Shown here: positions 7,045 to 14,631 of the stretch, piece by piece
Layout of the letters: every line of letters starts with the position of its first letter
Position numbering within the stretch: position 1 is the stretch's first letter
NCBI GenBank assembly: GCA_023392185.1
Contig: JAEVZP010000106.1
Span: forward strand, 1 to 32,142
Length of the DNA stretch: 32,142 nt
Direction: 5' to 3'
From: Bacteroidota bacterium
Lineage (GTDB): Bacteria; Bacteroidota; Bacteroidia; Chitinophagales; Chitinophagaceae
Translations under genes and position numbers: made by a program
Notes under the pieces: generated by a model
The model's database searches: none
What the model saw: the letters and a program-made list of their open reading frames with translations, nothing else
Told to the model about the DNA's origin: nothing

Positions 7045-8151
7045 CTAGTTTTTCTTGTATACCCTTACGATGCAGGTAAAGTCCTGTAGTTTGTCCAGTT
7101 GTTGCTCGCGGCTCAGCCCTTTGAGGTGATTGGCGGTGCCCAGCGCCGGGCGGATGTCTTTGGGCATCGAGCGCAGCAGGCGCAGGAGTTCCGGTGATGC
7201 AACGGCATAAGTGGTTCCGCCCGGTTCGTTGTTGCGTCCGGCTACGATACCAACCACGTTGCCGCTGCCGTCGAGGATCGGTGCGCCGCTTGCGCCGGGA
7301 TCAGCGGGCAGCTCCAGGCGGTATTGTGCCGAGTCGCCCCGGTAGCCGTTGAAGGCGCTCACATAACCTTCGCTATACACCACTTCATCTTGCGGAAAGC
7401 CCAAAGTATAGATGCGGGCCCCCAACCCGGATTTGCGGGGCGCAAACGTGTAAGGAATGTCGCCGCCGGCAAAGCGGAAGCTTTTGTCATCCACTTTCAA
7501 CACCGCCACATCGGCCTGGGGGTTAAAGGCGAGCAGGGAAGCTTTGTAATTTTCGCCTTTCCGGGTCTGTACATAAAGCGAATCGGCGTCCTGGGCCACG
7601 TGATAGGCAGTGATGAGGTAGCCGGAATTGTTGAGTGCAAAGGCCGTCCCGGTAGCATTTACCGGTGCGGACGGCATGGCATGCTTCACCGATTTAACCT
7701 CCGAGATCAGCTGCTGCTGGGTTTGGACGAGACTGTTTTGAGATCGCTTTACGGCTTCAATCTCACGGCTCAACTGGCGGTAGCGGGCGGCGTCGTTGTT
7801 GGTGGTTTTGTTGCTCAGCACCCCGGCCAGCGAGATCACACCCGCCACCGAGGCGGCCACGGCCACGGTGCGCCAGTTGACGCGGAACGGAATGGTGATC
7901 CGGCGTGCCGGCGGCGGCGGCGCAGCAGCCGGTGCCGTATGGTGGGCAGGGGAGCGCAATTGCGTTAGTGTTTTCCGGAAATTCTCGGTGCGGGCTTTGT
8001 CTTCCAGGGTGCGTAGCAAATCGGTGGCCTGCGCAAATTCGCGGGCAAAAGCGGCATCGGTAGCCTGCTGCGCTTGCAGCGCGCTGCTTTCGGCTGCGGT
8101 TAGTTTTCCGGCGACGTATTTTTCAGCGAGTTCCCAGATTTGTGCTTCCAT
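7045..8151 (-). CDS. Membrane-anchored putative anti-sigma factor with extracytoplasmic trypsin-like (S1C) protease domain
   Basis: A 368-residue protein in three parts. Residues 1-65 form an acidic, helical cytoplasmic region (WELAEKYVAGKLTAAESSAL) like the N-termini of Bacteroidota anti-sigma proteins, without a zinc motif. A Pro-rich linker and one transmembrane helix (about 94-113, VAVAASVAGVISLAGVL) follow. Then comes a short coiled coil (120-155) and a trypsin-fold domain with the complete triad H184 (TAYHVAQ), D214 (PQADVAVLKV) and S288 (PGASGAP). No PDZ domain is present. It starts 13 bp after the ECF sigma gene ends, so the two are almost surely co-transcribed. The anti-sigma role is inferred from this pairing and layout; the protease domain could sense, or process, an envelope signal. 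Confidence 0.8.
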   Translation of the reverse strand: MEAQIWELAEKYVAGKLTAAESSALQAQQATDAAFAREFAQATDLLRTLEDKARTENFRKTLTQLRSPAHHTAPAAAPPPPARRITIPFRVNWRTVAVAASVAGVISLAGVLSNKTTNNDAARYRQLSREIEAVKRSQNSLVQTQQQLISEVKSVKHAMPSAPVNATGTAFALNNSGYLITAYHVAQDADSLYVQTRKGENYKASLLAFNPQADVAVLKVDDKSFRFAGGDIPYTFAPRKSGLGARIYTLGFPQDEVVYSEGYVSAFNGYRGDSAQYRLELPADPGASGAPILDGSGNVVGIVAGRNNEPGGTTYAVASPELLRLLRSMPKDIRPALGTANHLKGLSREQQLDKLQDFTCIVRVYKKN

Positions 8152-8164
8152 GATGCTTGTCTTC

Positions 8165-8773
8165 CTATGATCTTTTTAAAGAGGCCGCTTCCGATTCAAA
8201 AAACAGCTTTTTGAGCCGGTTGAGGCACTTGTACTTCTGTGTTTTGGCCGTATCGGCATTGCTGTATCCCGAGGCGGCGCTGATGTCCTGCATGCTTTTC
8301 CCTTCCTGATAAAAGGCGCGCAGCAGGGAGGCGCAGGGTTCTCCCAACTGCCCGAGCGCGGCTTCCAACCGGTCGAACTGGCGTTCGCGCTCCAGATGCC
8401 CGTCTACATCGGCTTCGTAGGCCCGGTCGCTGCTGCTCGCGTCGGGCTCCGGGTCGTTTTCCGTTCCTTCGTCAAAGGCCGAAAAGCGGCTCTGCTGCTG
8501 GAGGCGGCGCAGCCACAGGTTGCGGGCTACCGAGTAGAGGTAGGTTGCCGGTGCGCACGTAAGCCGGAAAGCGGCTTCCTGCGATTTGCCGAAGAGCACC
8601 ACCATGGCTTCCTGAAAGATGTCGGCGGCGTCGTCCTCACCGCCACCGTGGGTGCAAACCCAATGTGCCACAACCGGATAGGCCTGGCGGTAGAGTTGCT
8701 CGGTGGTGTGGCGGTCGCCGGCGGCAATGGCTTTCAGCAATTCGGAGGCATCATCCGGTCCGGTAAAAGACAT
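8165..8773 (-). CDS. RNA polymerase sigma factor, sigma-70 family (ECF)
   Basis: A 202-residue ECF sigma factor. Region 2 is seen around residues 10-95: a DDAADIFQEAMVVLF helix, then ATYLYSVARNLWLRRLQ for promoter -10 recognition. An acidic linker with many Asp and Glu (about 98-130) leads to region 4, with helix-turn-helix LLRAFYQEGKSMQDISAASG followed by TAKTQKYKCLNRLKKLF, which reads the -35 element. ATG 8773 is preferred over an in-frame GTG two codons earlier. It forms an operon with the membrane protease/anti-sigma gene. It should direct polymerase to a stress or envelope regulon, which the sequence does not identify. Confidence 0.92.
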   Translation of the reverse strand: MSFTGPDDASELLKAIAAGDRHTTEQLYRQAYPVVAHWVCTHGGGEDDAADIFQEAMVVLFGKSQEAAFRLTCAPATYLYSVARNLWLRRLQQQSRFSAFDEGTENDPEPDASSSDRAYEADVDGHLERERQFDRLEAALGQLGEPCASLLRAFYQEGKSMQDISAASGYSNADTAKTQKYKCLNRLKKLFFESEAASLKRS

Positions 8774-8981
8774 GCTCACGTATTGATCCGTTTAAAGGAG
8801 AAAAGTAACCCAAAGAAAAGAATGCTTTCGGGAAAGAGAAGGATGTCTCAGTTACTATCCTTCGCTTTTGTAAATAAAAGACCGGACCGCAAGCAAAACC
8901 GGGTGGTTTTTCACATGATTCTCACATTTTTTGTGGATAAATACAGAGAAAGCTTTGTTGTATAATTTGAAAAAGGATCTT

Positions 8982-9827
8982 ATGAAACAGAGGTTTTGGT
9001 AGTGTGTTAGAACGAATGATGGAACCGAAAACATACGGAGATGGCGGGCCTTCGACAAGCTCAGGCTGACACCCGCCATGACGAGCGTAAAACAGCCGAA
9101 CCAAGCATCTGGAAGCGCTCTTTTTCCATCATTCCGGACTGTCAGCCTGAGCTTGTCGAAGGCAATCTCCAGCATCTTAAAAGAACCGTCATTCAGCCAA
9201 GCACACCACCGAGGTTTTTAAATATACTTGCTGCTCTGCTTTTGCTAAACGCTTCAAGTGTGACGGCACAATGGATGCAGATTTCTGGCAAACAGTAGAC
9301 AACGGCGCTTCGTGGCGTTCGATTGCGCTTCCAACAAATCTGACCTTACGCAAAGTGCTTGACCACCGCGGCAACGCGTTCCTGAGTACCCGGGCCAATC
9401 TCGGCGGTTATCTTCCGGGGTGGAACGACAGCGGTGCCATCTGGAGGAGTGCAGACGGTGGCGCAAACTTTCAGAATATTTCCGGAAATCTGCCTGTCAT
9501 TTCTCCCACTGGTATAGCGTTTTGGGCGGTGGACGCAGCTTCAAATACGGCGACTCCATGCAGGATTTTAAGCTTTCAGACGGCGCAAGCGATGCGCATA
9601 GCTTTCAATTCTCTACCGGTAGCCTATGGAGCGGCGGCGCACGGATGAATTATTATTTGCGTCGGACCAATACAAGCTATAAAGCACAGCGCGGTATCGT
9701 TACGATTGCTTCCGTTGCTAACAACACCGTCACAGCTACTTTCGAAGGAACCGTCCAAAATGCTGCTAACAGCCAGGATACGCTGCTGCTTCAGAACGGA
9801 AAACTGACAGCTGTTCCCCAGGAATAG
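8982..9827 (+). pseudogene. Remnant of a secreted BNR-repeat-like protein gene, interrupted by a MITE and frameshifted
   Basis: The start codon and first residues (MKQRF) are at 8982-8997, followed by the 213-bp MITE. After it, the reading resumes exactly as a signal peptide, FLNILAALLLLNASSVTAQW (9215-9274), and then stops. A second frame from about 9271 reads DNGASWRSI and SGAIWRSADGGANFQNISGN, typical of BNR/sortilin-like beta-propeller repeats. A third frame from about 9520 to 9827 reads a C-terminal domain ending NNTVTATFEGTVQNAANSQD and then LLLQNGKLTAVPQE. The three parts lie in successive frames (offsets 2, 1, 0), and the propeller part is far too short, so deletions as well as frameshifts have occurred. 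No intact product is possible. Confidence 0.72.
8998..9210. mobile_element. MITE-like element, family A copy 2 (213 bp) with perfect 8-bp target duplication
   Basis: The ends are inverted repeats: left GGTAGTGTGTTAGAACGAAT, right (reverse complement) GGTGGTGTGCTTGGCTGAAT. The element is flanked immediately by GAGGTTTT on both sides (8990-8997 and 9211-9218), a perfect 8-bp direct duplication. Removing the element and one duplication restores the reading frame of the signal peptide it interrupts. The internal arms match copy 1 at 284-461, except that the short loop between the GGAGATGGCGGG and CCCGCCATGACG arms is replaced by a longer module containing CTTCGACAAGCTCAGGCTGA; the other arm carries its complement. 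It encodes no protein. Confidence 0.82.
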
Positions 9828-9868
9828 GCATTGGGGTAAAAACCGGGCAAAACTGATCCGCTTGAAAG

Positions 9869-9929
9869 CCCGGTCTTAAAAAGACAAATCCCCGGCCATG
9901 TGCCGGGGATTTGTCTTTTTAAGACCGGG
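9869..9929. terminator. Long bidirectional intrinsic terminator (28-bp perfect stem)
   Basis: Arms 9869-9896 and 9902-9929 are perfectly complementary over 28 bp with a 5-base loop CATGT. The GC core CCCCGGC/GCCGGGG is flanked by A-rich and T-rich segments (AAAAAGAC and GTCTTTTT), so it can terminate both directions. It lies 11 bp past the secDF stop on the minus strand and after the pseudogene on the plus strand. The stem is longer than a usual terminator. Confidence 0.82.
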
Positions 9930-9939
9930 GAATACAGGC

Positions 9940-12900
9940 TTAAGCCATATTTTTAAGTTCTGCAATGCGGGCTTCCTGATCGACCTCGTTTTGAAGCCGG
10001 TCACTCTTGTCGAGATCCACCAGAATGGGCGCTGCCACAAAGATGGAAGAGTAGGTTCCGATCACCACACCGATAAGCATGGCGAAGGAAAAACCGCGGG
10101 TGGTTTCGCCGCCGAAAAGGAACAGAACCAGCACCACCAGGAACACGGTTACCGAAGTCATAATCGTGCGGCTGAGGGTGTCGTTGATCGAGCGGTTGAT
10201 AACGCTTTTCTTGTCTTCACCCGGATTTTTCCGGAAATTCTCCCGGATCCGGTCAAAAACAACTACGGTATCGTTCATCGAGAAGCCAATTACCGTCAGG
10301 ATAGCGGCAATAAAGTGCTGGTCAATTTCCAGCGTAAAGGGAACCACGTGCCGCAAAAAGGAGAACACGGCCAGCGTGATACACACATCGTGAATCAGCG
10401 AGGCAATGGTGCCGAGCGAATACTGCCATTTCCGGAAACGGACCAGAATGTAGATAAAGATAGCCGCCAGCGAAAGCAGAGTGGCCTGTACGGCACCTTT
10501 CTTCAGATCGTCGGAGATCGTCGGCAACACCGTTTGCTCGTTCACTACGTAGCTGCGGCGGAACGCATCCAGCGACACACTTGCCGGAATCAGCCCTTCC
10601 TTCGTCAAGCCCTCATAGAGCTTGGAAGCCACCGCGCCGGTTGCTTCCTGGGTGTGTTGCTCAATCAGGTAAGTTGTGGTGATGTTCAGCTCGTTGTTGT
10701 TGCCGATGGTTTTCACGATCGGGCGCTCGCCGAAGTATTTATCCAGCTTTTCGCGTACCTCGGTCACGGTGTAAGGCTTATCGAAGCGAACCGTGTAGGA
10801 GCGCCCGCCGGAGAACTCTACGCCGTAGTCAAAGCCATTGATGAGCGAGCCAACGCCGGCTACTGCAACAATAGCAAAGATGATATAGGTTACTTTCCGG
10901 AAACCGATAAAGTCGAAGTGAGCTTTCCGGAAAATACTTTCGGAAATCCTGGTAAAGTATTTCAGGTGGCGGTTCCGGTTGGTGTACATGTCGGTGATGA
11001 GCCGGCTTACTGCCAAGCCGCCAAACACCGAAAGAATCAGCCCCAGCATTTGCGTGGTAGCAAAGCCGCGCACCGGCCCAAGGCCAAAGTAAAACAAAAT
11101 CAGCGCGGTAATAAACTGCGTGATGTGGCCGTCCAGTACCGGTGCATAGGAGCGGGTATAACCGCGCCGGATGGCTTCCGGATAACTATGGCCGGCTGCC
11201 AGTTCTTCCTTGATCCGTTCAAACACGAGCACGTTGGTATCCACCGCCATACCGATCGTTAGTACCAGACCGGCAATACCCGGCATGGTAAGCGTGGCGC
11301 CAAACATAGACAGAATGGCGATGGTGAAAAACACGTTGAGGATGAGCGCGATGTTGGCTACGATACCACCCGTGTTATAATACACCAGCATCAAAACGAA
11401 GATGATGGCAAAGGCAATAATCAGCGAGTTGATACCGGAAGCAATGTTCTCCGCACCAAGGGTCGGGCCTACTACCTGCTCCTGCACGATGCGCGCCGGG
11501 GCGGGCAGCTTACCGGTTTTGAGGATATTGGCCAGATCCTGGGCATCTTCCAGCGTGAAGGAGCCGGAAATAGCGGTGTTGCCGCCGGCAATCTCGCCGT
11601 TCACAATCGGGGAAGAATACACTTTGTCATCGAGCACCACGGCCACGAACTTGCCGACGTTGGCGCCGGTCATGCGCTTCCAGATCTGCGCACCGGAGAA
11701 GTCCATGCTCATGCTGACCTGCGGCTCGCCGTTCATACCGAAATCGGATCGGGCATCCACTACGTGATTGCCCTCCAGTTGTGCACCGCCACCGGGCGCC
11801 TGCTTCAGCGCATACAGGCGCAGCGGGGCGGCGGGGTTGTTGCGGTCGGCACGGCTTTCCGAGCCATACACAAACTTGGCATTGGCCGGAAACAGGTTGC
11901 GAACCACATCGAGCGACAGATACTCGTTGAGCAGGGCGGTATCTTTTTTCATCACCAGACCCACAATCGGCGACTGACCGCGCAGGAGGTCTTCCGACAG
12001 CAGCCACACGCGTTGCAGCGGGTTTTTACCGGCATCTGCCGTGGCAGAAGTGTCGCCGGGCGTGGCACCGCCTACCAGTGCGCTGAGCGAAGAGGTGTCG
12101 CCGGTAGCCGGAGTGGCTGCCACCACAGTGGTGTCTTTAGCTACGGTAGCGGTGTCGGTCGTCGCCGGCGTGGTCGGCGTGGTCGGCGTGCGGGTGCCGC
12201 TCAGGTAAGCTGCGAGGGCTTTTTCGGCGGCCTCGTATTTGGAAAGGATTTCCTGGTTGTTGTAGGTCTCATAGAACTCGAGGTTGGCGGTGCTTTGCAG
12301 ATAGTTGCGCACGCGCTCCGGGTTGCGCACCCCGGCCAGTTCCACGGTGATAATCTCTTTGGTCTCGTCGAGGTTGATGTTGGGCTGCGCCACACCAAAC
12401 TTGTCGATCCGGGTTTGCAGCACCTTGAAAGTGCGCTGCACCGCGCCTTTGGCCTCCTTGCGGATCTGGGCGAGTACCTGATCATTATTGCTTTGCAGGG
12501 TGATTTTTTCCTGCGAAGGCTTCGTGAACAGGTAAGCAATTTTGGCAGAAGGATTGGCCTTGGCAAACTCTTCACCGAAAAGCGTTACAAAATCCGCCTG
12601 GCTGTTGGCTTTACGGGCCTCCGCTTTGGCCAGGGCGTCGTTGAGGGCCGGGTCCTGCGGGTTGTTGCTCATGGAGCGCACCAGGTCGGAGAGGCTCACG
12701 TCGAGCGTCACGTTCATACCGCCCTGAAGGTCGAGGCCGAGGTTCAGCTCGTTGGCTTTGGCTTGCTGGTAGGTATACTTTTTGAAGAGCAGATTCACCA
12801 CCTTCTCGCCCTGCAGCGAATCGGTAAGATGATTGTACTGCTCGTCAATGAGGTGCTGAAGCTCCAGGCCAGAGGCGGTGGGGTGGGCAGCGCGCGCCTG

Positions 12901-13023
12901 CCGCTCGGCCTGCGCACGGGCCTTCTTCTCTACACCCTGCACCAAAAAGGTGAACGAAAGCTGATAGAGAGAGATTAAAATCAGGGCTGCGGTGAAAAAC
13001 TTCACCAGTCCTTTCAACTGCAT
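9940..13023 (-). CDS. secDF: Protein translocase subunit SecDF (fused SecD and SecF)
   Basis: A 1027-residue proton-driven RND-type membrane protein that helps SecYEG pull proteins across the inner membrane. The SecD part starts with one helix (residues 7-27), then NLGLDLQGGMNVTLDV (94-109), a long periplasmic P1 domain, and a helix bundle with GMAVDTNVLVFERIKEE. The SecF part repeats this with DYGVEFSGGRSYTVRF and GFSMNDTVVVFDRIREN. A Thr/Ala/Pro-rich low-complexity insert (SGTRTPTTPTTPATT and following, about residues 270-325) sits in the periplasmic region. Fusion of SecD and SecF is usual in Bacteroidota. Four TTTCCGGAAA sites lie in the SecF half, all read Phe-Arg-Lys. A long terminator follows. 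Confidence 0.96.
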   Translation of the reverse strand: MQLKGLVKFFTAALILISLYQLSFTFLVQGVEKKARAQAERQARAAHPTASGLELQHLIDEQYNHLTDSLQGEKVVNLLFKKYTYQQAKANELNLGLDLQGGMNVTLDVSLSDLVRSMSNNPQDPALNDALAKAEARKANSQADFVTLFGEEFAKANPSAKIAYLFTKPSQEKITLQSNNDQVLAQIRKEAKGAVQRTFKVLQTRIDKFGVAQPNINLDETKEIITVELAGVRNPERVRNYLQSTANLEFYETYNNQEILSKYEAAEKALAAYLSGTRTPTTPTTPATTDTATVAKDTTVVAATPATGDTSSLSALVGGATPGDTSATADAGKNPLQRVWLLSEDLLRGQSPIVGLVMKKDTALLNEYLSLDVVRNLFPANAKFVYGSESRADRNNPAAPLRLYALKQAPGGGAQLEGNHVVDARSDFGMNGEPQVSMSMDFSGAQIWKRMTGANVGKFVAVVLDDKVYSSPIVNGEIAGGNTAISGSFTLEDAQDLANILKTGKLPAPARIVQEQVVGPTLGAENIASGINSLIIAFAIIFVLMLVYYNTGGIVANIALILNVFFTIAILSMFGATLTMPGIAGLVLTIGMAVDTNVLVFERIKEELAAGHSYPEAIRRGYTRSYAPVLDGHITQFITALILFYFGLGPVRGFATTQMLGLILSVFGGLAVSRLITDMYTNRNRHLKYFTRISESIFRKAHFDFIGFRKVTYIIFAIVAVAGVGSLINGFDYGVEFSGGRSYTVRFDKPYTVTEVREKLDKYFGERPIVKTIGNNNELNITTTYLIEQHTQEATGAVASKLYEGLTKEGLIPASVSLDAFRRSYVVNEQTVLPTISDDLKKGAVQATLLSLAAIFIYILVRFRKWQYSLGTIASLIHDVCITLAVFSFLRHVVPFTLEIDQHFIAAILTVIGFSMNDTVVVFDRIRENFRKNPGEDKKSVINRSINDTLSRTIMTSVTVFLVVLVLFLFGGETTRGFSFAMLIGVVIGTYSSIFVAAPILVDLDKSDRLQNEVDQEARIAELKNMA

Positions 13024-13065
13024 GTGAAAAATGGGATTCTGGGTAAAATCGGGAAAATAAGTGCG

Positions 13066-13099
13066 CGAAGATAGTATTTATAAAAACTGTTTGAAACAA
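13066..13099 (-). promoter_or_regulatory. Probable secDF promoter
   Basis: On the minus strand, TTG (13097-13099) is followed 23 bp later by TATCTTCG (13066-13073), a near match to the Bacteroidota -7 element TAnnTTTG. It would give a leader of about 37 nt before ATG 13023. The spacing is at the long end of the usual range. Confidence 0.42.
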
Positions 13100-13198
13100 T
13101 TAGGTAAAAAGTCGTAACTAAAGGAATACTGGTGTCAGGATCAGGTAGGAAGACGAAAGTATCAAGACAAAAACAAAATACGGATTGTGACGGATTGT

Positions 13199-13226
13199 GT
13201 AGGAATGCGCCAAGAGGCGCGTTTTC
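13199..13226. repeat. Short palindromic repeat, GTAGGAAxGCGCC family
   Basis: The sequence GTAGGAATGCGCCAAGAGGC and the following GCGTTTTC form a hairpin (GCGCC/GGCGC). It is the same repeat, in opposite orientation, as 3577-3606, whose reverse complement starts GTAGGAACGCGCC. The rest of the 246-bp gap between secDF and rlmN holds two tandem CGGATTGTG units (13181-13199), one TTTCCGGAAA site at 13253-13262, and no gene. Confidence 0.5.
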
Positions 13227-13269
13227 CTTTCAAGACGGAGCCGCTTCTGATATTTCCGGAAATCTGCCC

Positions 13270-14328
13270 TTATTTTCCGGAAATATCAACCCCTGCTTCG
13301 CCTACATTGGCCAGCTGCCCGCAGGCCGCATCGATATCCTTCCCCCGGCTGCGCCGCAGGTGCACGTTCACTTTCTTGCTTTCCAGGTAGCGCACAAAAT
13401 TATCGGTTGTGGTTTCGTCCGGTTTCTGGAAACGGGCCATGCCAATCGGGTTGTATTCAATCAGGTTGATCAGATCGGCCGGCACGCGGCGGTAGATTTT
13501 GACCAGCGCTTCGGCGTCGGCGATGCTGTCGTTGAAATCCTTAAAAAGAATATACTCAAAGGTGATTTCGCCGCGGGTCTTCTGATAGAAATAATTCAGC
13601 GCATCCACCAGGGCGGCAATGTGGTTGGTGTCGTTGATCGGCATCACCTCCGAGCGCTTGACATCGGTGGGCGCGTGCAGCGAAAGGGCCAGCTTGAAGC
13701 GCACCCCGTCGTCACCGAGCTGCCGGATCATCTTGGCCACCCCGGCGGTCGATACTGTGATGCGGCGCGGACTCATACCCAGCCCTTCCGGCGAGGTGAT
13801 TTTATTGATCGCTTTGAGGACTTCTTTATAGTTGAGCAGGGGCTCGCCCATGCCCATAAACACGATGTTGCTCAGTTTGCGGCCATAGTGTTTGAGGGAT
13901 TGCTCATTGAGCAGGGTTACTTCGTCCACAATCTCATCGAAAAGGAGGTTGCGGGTGCGCGGCAGGTAGCCGGTTGCACAAAACTTGCACGACAGTGAAC
14001 AGCCCACCTGGCTTGATACGCAGGCCGTTACCCGGTTGTCGGTCGGGATCAGCACGCCTTCGATATAATTGCCGTCGTGCAATACAAAGCGGTTCTTGAC
14101 CGTTCCGTCTTCCGAGTGCTGCGTGTGGTGAATGGCTACTTTGGGAATATAAAAATCGGCTGCCAGCTTTTGGCGGAGTGCCAGCGGCAGATTGCTCATC
14201 TCCTCGATGCCGGCAGCGTGTTTTTTCCAGATCCAGTCGTGCACCTGCGCCGCGCGGTAGCGGGGCTCGCCCCACGCGTCAAACACCTGCTGCAATTCTT
14301 CCAACCCTACGGTACGCAAGTTTTTCAT
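13270..14328 (-). CDS. rlmN: Dual-specificity RNA methyltransferase RlmN (23S rRNA A2503 / tRNA A37)
   Basis: Radical-SAM enzyme of 352 residues that methylates C2 of adenosine 2503 in 23S rRNA and A37 in some tRNAs. The iron-sulfur motif is C110-SLS-C114-KF-C117 (CxxxCxxC). The resolving cysteine near the C-terminus is C336 in DIDAACGQLAN, matching family position and context. Other conserved stretches are FMGMGEPLLNY, RRITVSTAG and LSLHAPTD. The final codons (DISGK then stop) lie inside a TTTCCGGAAA palindrome. ATG 14328 is the start; a -7-like TAATTTTG sits only 8 bp before it, so the mRNA may have almost no leader. Confidence 0.96.
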   Translation of the reverse strand: MKNLRTVGLEELQQVFDAWGEPRYRAAQVHDWIWKKHAAGIEEMSNLPLALRQKLAADFYIPKVAIHHTQHSEDGTVKNRFVLHDGNYIEGVLIPTDNRVTACVSSQVGCSLSCKFCATGYLPRTRNLLFDEIVDEVTLLNEQSLKHYGRKLSNIVFMGMGEPLLNYKEVLKAINKITSPEGLGMSPRRITVSTAGVAKMIRQLGDDGVRFKLALSLHAPTDVKRSEVMPINDTNHIAALVDALNYFYQKTRGEITFEYILFKDFNDSIADAEALVKIYRRVPADLINLIEYNPIGMARFQKPDETTTDNFVRYLESKKVNVHLRRSRGKDIDAACGQLANVGEAGVDISGK

Positions 14329-14335
14329 AAGAATG

Positions 14336-14343
14336 CAAAATTA
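14336..14343 (-). promoter_or_regulatory. Possible -7 element for rlmN, very close to the start codon
   Basis: Minus-strand TAATTTTG matches TAnnTTTG. Transcription starting about 6-7 bp downstream would begin at or within a few bases of ATG 14328. No clear -33 TTG is seen, so this may be chance. Confidence 0.35.
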
Positions 14344-14437
14344 AGGCTTCGCGTTGTTGAGGCCACGAAGGGACGTTGGCGTTTCACGTTGGAGCCTTCG
14401 ACGTTTGAAAAGAAAACAGCCTCTTTAAGAAATCCCT

Positions 14438-14609
14438 TCCAACACCCGCAGGGATTGAGGAGTATCCAACGTTACAAAGCAACTCCAACACGTAGTGCTG
14501 ACATCATCCAACGAGTAACTCCAAAATACAACGCTAACAGTATCCAACGCCCGAAGGGCTCCAACATTTTCCAACGGCAACGCCTCCAACGCCCGCAGGG
14601 CTCCAACGC
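14438..14609 (+). repeat. Cluster of nine TCCAAC repeats upstream of the glycosyltransferase gene
   Basis: TCCAAC occurs at 14438, 14465, 14484, 14507, 14543, 14560, 14570, 14585 and 14602, spaced 10 to 36 bp. Several copies bracket small hairpins: TCCAACGCCCGAAGGGCTCC (14543) and TCCAACGCCCGCAGGGCTCC (14585) both contain GCCC/GGGC stems. Reverse-complement copies (GTTGGAG, ACGTTGG) lie at 14370-14396. No gene is visible in this 300-bp gap. It is a dispersed-repeat cluster of unknown role. Confidence 0.65.
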
Positions 14610-14631
14610 TTGCCCTAATTTCGCCCTTGCT

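Noticed and set aside
9041..9298. Plus-strand small gene of 85 codons
   Set aside because: It begins inside the MITE. Only its second half (the signal peptide) is real coding sequence, and that belongs to the interrupted gene starting at 8982.
9869..9929. Attenuator or riboswitch, because of the 28-bp perfect hairpin
   Set aside because: It lies past the 3' end of secDF with A/T runs on both sides and no gene start downstream, which fits a bidirectional terminator.
9898..12978. Long plus-strand open frames (454 and 404 codons) across this interval
   Set aside because: They are antisense to secDF, whose motifs and length are unmistakable. The translated products are rich in His, Arg, Gln and Val without domain patterns, as expected from the complement of a GC-rich gene.
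14438..14609. CRISPR array
   Set aside because: The repeated unit is only 6 bp (about 20 bp for two copies), spacing varies from 10 to 36 bp, and no cas gene is present.
14077..14631. Upstream extension of the glycosyltransferase frame by 185 codons
   Set aside because: The extension runs antisense through rlmN and then through the TCCAAC repeats. The GT2 fold begins at LLSVIIVSYNV, right after GTG 14632.
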